Assembly: GCF_902506425.1 (NCBI RefSeq)
Contig: NZ_LR732479.1
Coordinates: 1-10,836 of the forward strand
Source: Novosphingobium sp. 9U
GTDB taxonomy: Bacteria > Pseudomonadota > Alphaproteobacteria > Sphingomonadales > Sphingomonadaceae
Direction of reading: 5' to 3'
DNA length: 10,836 bases
The notes under the pieces were generated by a model. The model worked only from the letters and a program-made list of their open reading frames with translations, was not told where the DNA came from and searched no databases. The stretch's first letter is position 1, and the number at the start of each line of letters is the position of its first letter. The translations under genes were made by a program, and so were the position numbers. This document shows positions 7,066-10,836 of the stretch, in pieces.

Positions 7066-7081
7066 ATACCCCACAAGGTAT
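7066..7081 (+). promoter_or_regulatory. HipB operator-like palindrome O1
   Basis: ATACCccacaaGGTAT is a perfect 5+5 palindrome with a 6-bp spacer; adding T7065 and A7082 makes it 6+6. It is the first of four similar sites in the hipB leader. Confidence 0.75.
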
Positions 7082-7082
7082 A

Positions 7083-7111
7083 TTGCGGCTTTATCCCCTC
7101 TGGGGTATGCA
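7083..7111 (+). promoter_or_regulatory. Possible sigma-70 type promoter of hipBA
   Basis: TTGCGG (7083-7088) and TATGCA (7106-7111) are 17 bp apart, interleaved with O1 and O2, so a repressor on these sites would block RNA polymerase. Other -10-like hexamers, TATATT (7079-7084) and GATAAT (7116-7121), lack good -35 partners. Confidence 0.35.
7093..7108 (+). promoter_or_regulatory. HipB operator-like palindrome O2
   Basis: ATCCCctctggGGTAT has one mismatch to the ATACC-N6-GGTAT consensus. It begins 27 bp after O1 and overlaps the proposed -10 element. Confidence 0.7.
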
Positions 7112-7119
7112 TGTCGATA

Positions 7120-7135
7120 ATACCTTCCAGGGTAT
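7120..7135 (+). promoter_or_regulatory. HipB operator-like palindrome O3
   Basis: ATACCttccagGGTAT is a perfect match to the consensus. It begins 27 bp after O2. Confidence 0.75.
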
Positions 7136-7146
7136 ATGGCCCACAT

Positions 7147-7162
7147 ATACCTTACGCGGGAT
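7147..7162 (+). promoter_or_regulatory. HipB operator-like palindrome O4
   Basis: ATACCttacgcGGGAT has one mismatch to the consensus. It begins 27 bp after O3 and ends directly before the hipB ribosome site. Confidence 0.7.
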
Positions 7163-7168
7163 AAGGAG
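7163..7168 (+). promoter_or_regulatory. Ribosome binding site of hipB
   Basis: AAGGAG lies 8 nt before ATG 7177 and immediately after operator O4. This fixes the hipB start. Confidence 0.75.
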
Positions 7169-7176
7169 CGGCTCTC

Positions 7177-7425
7177 ATGGAGCAAGTGGTACGGCGTGCG
7201 AGCCAACTAGGTGCACGGCTTCAGACGGAGCGACGGCGCCGATCCATGACGCAGGCCGACCTTGCGAGGAAAGTGGGGACGCATCAAAAAACCGTCTCTG
7301 CCATCGAAAACGGCAGTGAGGGGACGAGGCTCGAAACACTGTTGGGGATAATTGCTGCTCTCGATCTCGATATGCAGATCGTACCGCGCCGTAAGGCCGG
7401 CAAATCAATCGAGGATGTCTTCTAG
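7177..7425 (+). CDS. hipB: HipB-type antitoxin, Xre-family DNA-binding repressor
   Basis: An 82-residue protein with one Xre/Cro helix-turn-helix domain at about residues 9-66. LGARLQTERRRRSMTQADLA is helices 1-2 and VGTHQKTVSAIENG is the recognition helix region. HipB proteins dimerise, bind palindromic operators upstream of their own gene, and bind the toxin HipA, keeping it inactive and using it as corepressor. The short tail GKSIEDVF after residue 74 matches the flexible C-terminal tail seen in HipB. AAGGAG 8 nt upstream supports ATG 7177. Four matching palindromes in the leader support autoregulation. The stop is 3 nt before hipA, so the pair forms one operon. It is close in length to E. 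coli HipB (88 aa). Confidence 0.9.
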   Translation: MEQVVRRASQLGARLQTERRRRSMTQADLARKVGTHQKTVSAIENGSEGTRLETLLGIIAALDLDMQIVPRRKAGKSIEDVF

Positions 7426-7428
7426 GCG

Positions 7429-8763
7429 ATGGCGCGCAAAAAAAGCCATGTTCCTCTGGACGTTCTGATCAACGGGCGCCTCGCCGGGCATTTAGAAAAA
7501 GCCGCCAATGGTGCGACCTCGTTCCGATACGCGGAAGAATGGCTCGAGTGGGAGCACCGGTTTGCGGTATCGCTGTCCTTGCCGTTGCGTCTGGACGCCT
7601 ATCGTGGCGCGGAGGTCGCCGCTGTCTTCGACAATCTTCTGCCAGATCGCGATGCCGTGCGCAGGCGTGTTGCAGAGCGGATGAGCGCGCAAGGCATAGA
7701 CTATTACAGCCTGCTGGAGGCAATCGGACGCGACTGCGTTGGTGCGATGCAGTTCATCCCCGAGGGAGCGGCTCCGGCTTTCACTGGATCGATTGGAGCA
7801 CAAAATGTCAGCGATGTGGAAATCGAGGCCATGCTGGCGGACCTTGCCAGCACTCCCCTTGGTGTCGACCGCAAGCAGGAATTTCGGATATCGGTCGCAG
7901 GCGCGCAGGGGAAGACGGCGCTGCTCTTTAAGGATGGGCATTGGTGCCGGCCGCTCGGCACCACCCCGACCACGCACATCCTGAAGCCGCAACTCGGGCG
8001 GATCCCTACATCCGAAGGGATGATCGACATGTCCCATAGCGTCGACAACGAGCACTATTGCTTGAAGCTGATGAAGGCTTTCGGGCTGGAAGTGGCGGCG
8101 ACCGAAATCGCGACTTTCGGACAGCGGCGCGTCCTCGTGGTAGAGCGGTTCGACCGGCGCTGGCGGGATGATAGCCGAATTCTACGTCTGCCTCAGGAAG
8201 ATTGCTGCCAGGCCCTCGGGATACCACCAACGCGCAAATACCAGAGCGACGGCGGGCCAGGCATGCGTCAGATCCTCGAATTGCTCCGAGGCACCAATGA
8301 TCCCGAAAGCGACCAGACAGCCTTCTTCAAAAGCCAGATACTCTTCTGGCTCATGGGCGCGACGGACGGGCACGCGAAGAATTTCAGCATTTTCCTCGAG
8401 CCCGGAGGCGGGTTCCGGTCGACGCCCTTCTATGACGTCCTGTCGGCTCAACCGGCGCTCGACAAAGGCCAGATCACGCAAAACCAGTTCCGCATCGCGA
8501 TGTCAGCTGGCAAGAGCCACCATTACCGGATATCGGAGATCATGGGACGACACTTCGTGCAAAGCGGCAAGGCTGCTGGGCTGGGCGCAAAGCGTATGTC
8601 AGATAGTATTGAGGACCTTCTGGATGTCGCAACTGCCGCCCCTGGAGCGGCATTGGCGGCCATGCCCGAGGATTTTGCAACTGAGATTCATGAAAGCATA
8701 TCGACCGCGATAGCGGCACGATTGCCAAGATTGGCCAGTTGCTTGGCGGACCTTGAGGGATGA
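7429..8763 (+). CDS. hipA: HipA-type toxin, Ser/Thr protein kinase
   Basis: This 444-residue protein is about the length of E. coli HipA (440) and appears intact. The N-terminal HipA domain includes LINGRLAGHLE (13-23) and FDNLLPDRDAVRRRVAERM (67-85). The kinase part has the mobile loop ISVAGAQGKTALLF (154-167), in which S155 matches the E. coli autophosphorylation serine S150. K186 in THILKPQL matches the ATP-binding lysine. The catalytic loop GATDGHAKNFS (309-319) carries D313 and N318, and the DFG-like FYDVLSA (334-340) carries D336. VERFDRRW (238-245) is also conserved. HipA kinases phosphorylate aminoacyl-tRNA synthetases (GltX in E. coli; other synthetases in Caulobacter), blocking translation and promoting persistence. 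The target here is unknown. The start is 3 nt after the hipB stop; a GAGG (7411-7414) 14 nt upstream is weakly placed, so coupling to hipB translation is likely. Confidence 0.95.
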   Translation: MARKKSHVPLDVLINGRLAGHLEKAANGATSFRYAEEWLEWEHRFAVSLSLPLRLDAYRGAEVAAVFDNLLPDRDAVRRRVAERMSAQGIDYYSLLEAIGRDCVGAMQFIPEGAAPAFTGSIGAQNVSDVEIEAMLADLASTPLGVDRKQEFRISVAGAQGKTALLFKDGHWCRPLGTTPTTHILKPQLGRIPTSEGMIDMSHSVDNEHYCLKLMKAFGLEVAATEIATFGQRRVLVVERFDRRWRDDSRILRLPQEDCCQALGIPPTRKYQSDGGPGMRQILELLRGTNDPESDQTAFFKSQILFWLMGATDGHAKNFSIFLEPGGGFRSTPFYDVLSAQPALDKGQITQNQFRIAMSAGKSHHYRISEIMGRHFVQSGKAAGLGAKRMSDSIEDLLDVATAAPGAALAAMPEDFATEIHESISTAIAARLPRLASCLADLEG

Positions 8764-8896
8764 TCGCATTATGCGTTGAAGGATCCCGAAAGCACGCCTC
8801 CAGCGCAGCGTCGACGCCGTCCAATGCCGAGCTCTTCGCTTCCGCGCCATCACGGCGTGTTTTCGGGAACCCGCCTTCGCTACCTGGGCGAGGCAT
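8764..8896. other. Short gap between convergent genes
   Basis: It separates hipA from the convergent coiled-coil gene. A CGCATTATGCG palindrome (8765-8775) follows the hipA stop but has no T-run. No bidirectional terminator is evident. Confidence 0.35.
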
Positions 8897-9889
8897 TCAG
8901 TCCCTGTAGGTCCAGTTGTGCACGTCGGCGACGAAGACAAAGACACGGTGCGGATCGCGTAGAGGGTCCAGCTTGTCCGCGTAGGCCTCTGCCCAATCGA
9001 GCCACTCAGCCGCTGAGCGGCCATCGACGATCGCCTCCGCGTCCGTGATCGATGCCCGCAGGGCTGCCGCGAAGTTGCGCGCGAGTTCCGCTTCGCGCCA
9101 GCGATCGGCATGCTCCAGGAAGCGGCGGAAGCGACTGCGTTCGAGCTTCCGCTGCTGCTCCAGCTCGTACCGCCGTTGTTCATTGGCGATACGCTGCCGC
9201 TCGGCTTCTTCGCGCTGCTTCCTTTGTTCTACCAGCAGCGGGAACGCGGCGAGCATGGTTGCGGCGACCTCGTCCATCATCGTCTCGAGCGACATGGTGC
9301 GGGTGTCTTGCCACGTGCGACGCAAGCCGTCCGGAAGGTACGTGTCAATTTCGAGTATCTGCGCTTCTGTTTCCTGAAGCTCGAGCACATGCCTTTGACC
9401 GCTTCTCCGTAGCCAGCTTGGATCGGTGTCGTTGACGGGTCGTCTGACTTGCTGGTGCTTGATGCGAAGCTGAAACTCGATGGTCTCGCCCTCTGACTTG
9501 GCTGCAAGCTCCCGTCGCTCGCCTTTGGTCAGGCTGACGCCATTATGCTCGAGTGCTTTGATCAGTCCGTCGAGCAGGCGCAGCCGCCTGCGCTCCTGAT
9601 CGGTGAAGGGCGCATGAGGCGTGACTGCTGCCGCGTCGATAATCGCGCTCACGCGCTTTGACCTGGCGCTCGCGCGTGGCGATCCAGCCAGAAATGATCC
9701 GGTGCGGTTTGACCAATTGCTCCGCGATCCGAACCTGCCCCATGCTCGAAAGAGCTTCGTCGAGCTTCTGCTTCGCTTCAGAAGGTAGCTGGTCTTGCGG
9801 CACACTCGGTCTGATCGTCGCCGACTGTTCGAACTCGGCCTTGGCCGCCGGCAGGGCAATGGTCCCGACCGCCTTGCCTGCGGCAATCT
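8897..9889 (-). pseudogene. Coiled-coil protein of unknown function, N-terminus removed at an IS6 end and one frameshift
   Basis: The C-terminal part (about 9620-8897) reads FTDQERRRLRLLDGLIKALE, IEFQLRIKHQQVRRP, LPDGLRRTWQDT, then a long Arg/Glu/Gln coiled coil (EQRKQREEAERQR...). It ends in AAEWLDWAEAYADKLDPL and WTYRD. The N-terminal part lies in another frame (9889 to about 9624): QIAAGKAVGTIALPAAKAEF, then VKPHRIISGWIATRERQVKA. I recall this as a family of uncharacterised proteins whose missing start is a helix-turn-helix with 'SDVAL.KRC...GVP.P.RGYWAK.AAG'. Removing one base near 9621-9626 joins the two frames smoothly. The first codons are cut exactly where the IS6-family left end begins at 9890. 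It is convergent with hipA. The protein is probably not made intact; its function is unknown, and DNA binding would be inferred only from relatives. Confidence 0.7.
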
Positions 9890-9909
9890 GGCACTGTCAA
9901 ACCAAGTGC
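9890..9909 (+). repeat. Left terminal inverted repeat of the IS6-family element
   Basis: GGCACTGTCAAACCAAGTGC marks the left boundary. It matches 15 of 20 positions in the terminus at 4911-4930. The interrupted minus-strand gene loses its reading exactly here. Confidence 0.65.
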
Positions 9910-9944
9910 ACTACCTGGTAAGCTAACCCGGGTAGGGCAGGTGG

Positions 9945-10660
9945 ATGCCTCGTCCACGTAAGCCAGCCAGCCCGCTCGGTACTTCAACTCGTCGCCAGAG
10001 GTGATCCGCCTGGTGGTGCTGATGTACGTGCGGTTTCCGCTCAGCCTGCGCAACGTTGAGGACCTTCTGTTCGAGCGTGGAATTGATATCTGTTATTAGA
10101 CGGTTCGGCTATGGTGGAACAGGTTCGGTCCGATGTTCGCAGGAGAGGTGCGGTGTAAGCGGGTGAGCCGGATGCGCGGTTTTCGCCACTGGCGCTGGCA
10201 CCTGGACGAGATGTACGTGAAGCTGAACGGCGAAATGGTGTACCTGTGGCGTGCAGTCTATCAGGAGGGCGAGATCCTGGAGAGTTTTGTCACCAAGACC
10301 CGCGACAAGCAGGCAGCGCTTACCTTCATGAAGAAACCGCTTAAATGTCACGGTTCGCCCGAAGCGATCACCACCGATGGGCTGCGCTTCTATGGTGCGG
10401 CAATGAATGAGCTTGGTAGTCGTGAGAAGCGCGAGATCGGCCGCTGGGCCAACAACCGGGTCGAGAACTCGCATCTTCCATTCCGACGACGAGAGCGGGC
10501 GATGCTCAGGTTTAGGCGAATGAAGACTCTACAAAAGTTTGCCTCTGTTCACGCCAACATCCACAACCATTTGAGCCTTGAACGCCATCTAGTCGATCGA
10601 GAGATCTACAAGGAGCGCCGCTCAGCCGCGTCGGCTGAGTGGCAGACCATCGCAAGCTAA
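9945..10660 (+). pseudogene. IS6-family DDE transposase, broken by a frameshift and a nonsense codon
   Basis: From ATG 9945 the first frame reads MPRPRKPASP. After a one-base deletion near 9974-9977 the next frame reads RYFNSSPEVIRLVVLMYVRF, then FERGIDICY. A TAG at 10097-10099 follows, standing where relatives have Glu (CHETVRLWW). The frame then runs unbroken to the TAA at 10658-10660. The catalytic triad is visible: Asp in RWHLDEMYV, Asp in ITTDG and Glu in NNRVENS. The total of about 239 codons is normal for IS6-family transposases, which make cointegrates by replicative transposition. A product starting at the downstream ATG 10133 would keep the DDE residues but lose the N-terminal zinc-finger/HTH part, so activity is unlikely. 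Confidence 0.88.
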
Positions 10661-10799
10661 GCTGCCGTCTTCAAAGACCCAAGTGCATCGTGTCGAGCCA
10701 TTAGCGTTAGACTGATGAGGTGGATGGCCCCTGTGTCCGGCGACGGTGAGTCGTATTGTGGGCTGTTGTCGAAGCAACCCTGACAAAGGACCATCCACC
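10661..10799 (+). other. Leader of an IS110-family element, possible bridge RNA region
   Basis: This is noncoding sequence between the IS6 transposase and the IS110-type recombinase start. A 9-bp inverted repeat, GGTGGATGG (10719-10727) and CCATCCACC (10791-10799), brackets 63 bp. The second arm abuts the recombinase start codon. In IS110-group elements the left noncoding end encodes a structured bridge RNA that specifies target and donor. Whether this stretch does so is inference, and the left boundary of the element cannot be placed exactly. Confidence 0.45.
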
Positions 10800-10836
10800 A
10801 TGGTAATTACCACGATCGGCCTTGATCTGGCCAAGT
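10800..10836 (+). CDS. IS110-family recombinase, first 12 codons (continues off the window)
   Basis: ATG 10800 starts MVITTIGLDLAK, the characteristic N-terminus of IS110-family DEDD recombinases ('V.IGIDLAK..F'). The Asp is the first residue of the RuvC-like DEDD active site. A GACAAAGGA stretch (10782-10790) gives AAGGA about 9 nt upstream as a ribosome site. Only 37 bases are in view, so intactness, subgroup (IS110 versus IS1111) and length cannot be judged. Confidence 0.75.
   Translation, partial: MVITTIGLDLAK

Larger units (their letters stand above)
9890..10660 (+). mobile_element. IS6-family insertion sequence, right end not visible
   Basis: The left end is GGCACTGTCAAACCAAGTGC (9890-9909), similar to the GGC-CTGT ends of IS6-family elements and to the older copy at 4911. 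It precedes a transposase gene by 55 bp. The expected right inverted repeat (ending TTTGACAGTGCC) is absent between 10661 and the window end, and IS110-type sequence follows. The right tip may have been lost or replaced, so the true right boundary is unknown; 10660 is the end of the transposase frame. No 8-bp target duplication could be found. Confidence 0.75.

Noticed and set aside
7066..7162. CRISPR-like or tandem repeat array before hipB
   Set aside because: Only short palindromic half-sites recur while the sequence between and within them differs, and the array sits in an operon leader. Operators are the better explanation.
8765..8775. CGCATTATGCG palindrome after hipA as a terminator
   Set aside because: The stem is only four base pairs and is not followed by a T-tract.
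10109..10474. 121-residue minus-strand open frame
   Set aside because: It is antisense to the IS6 transposase. Its resemblance to a minus-strand frame at 4884-5123 arises only because both are shadows of the same transposase region.

Overview
The window looks like an accessory region of an alphaproteobacterial, most likely sphingomonad-type (Sphingomonadales), genome. This rests on the high GC content, a sphingomonad-style TonB-dependent receptor, an EcfG-type general stress promoter (GGAAC-N17-CGTT), DUF2243 and DUF4142 genes, and IS6- and IS110-family elements. Genus-level placement is inference. No tRNA, rRNA or CRISPR array was seen.

Layout. Positions 1-2323 (minus strand) hold a TonB-dependent outer-membrane receptor, complete but for its last residue(s) at the left edge. 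At 2529-2836 (minus) is a frameshifted, doubly truncated ImmA/IrrE-type metallopeptidase remnant. About 900 bases with no recognisable gene follow. At 3773-4705 (plus) is an intact extended short-chain dehydrogenase (NAD-dependent epimerase/dehydratase). At 4911-5132 lies an internally deleted, stop-riddled IS6-family remnant. Just beyond it, an EcfG-type promoter (5164-5189) should drive a two-gene unit: a 57-residue glycine-rich protein (5218-5391) and a four-helix DUF2243 membrane protein (5396-5905). Next come wrecks of three genes: a DUF4142 protein (about 6003-6418, plus), the C-terminal end of an HWE-type histidine kinase (6621-6859, minus) and, fused to it head to head, the last 65 codons of a P4-type tyrosine recombinase (6860-7057, plus).

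The best preserved functional module is a hipBA toxin-antitoxin operon (7177-8763). Its leader carries four 16-bp operator-like palindromes (consensus ATACC-N6-GGTAT) spaced exactly 27 bp start to start. Downstream, on the minus strand, is a coiled-coil protein gene of unknown function (8897-9889). It carries one frameshift, and its N-terminal part has been removed at the left end of an IS6-family element (9890 to about 10660). That element's transposase is itself broken by a frameshift and a nonsense codon. The right edge enters an IS110-family element (recombinase start at 10800), whose leader could encode a bridge RNA.

Together the window reads as a gene graveyard around a few live modules: receptor, SDR, stress-regulated DUF2243 unit and hipBA. 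Insertion sequences and an integrase tail mark repeated rearrangement. I did not find a clearly new multi-gene system. The strongest candidates for follow-up are the phased hipBA operators, the stress-regulated small-protein/DUF2243 pair, and the IS-interrupted coiled-coil family.
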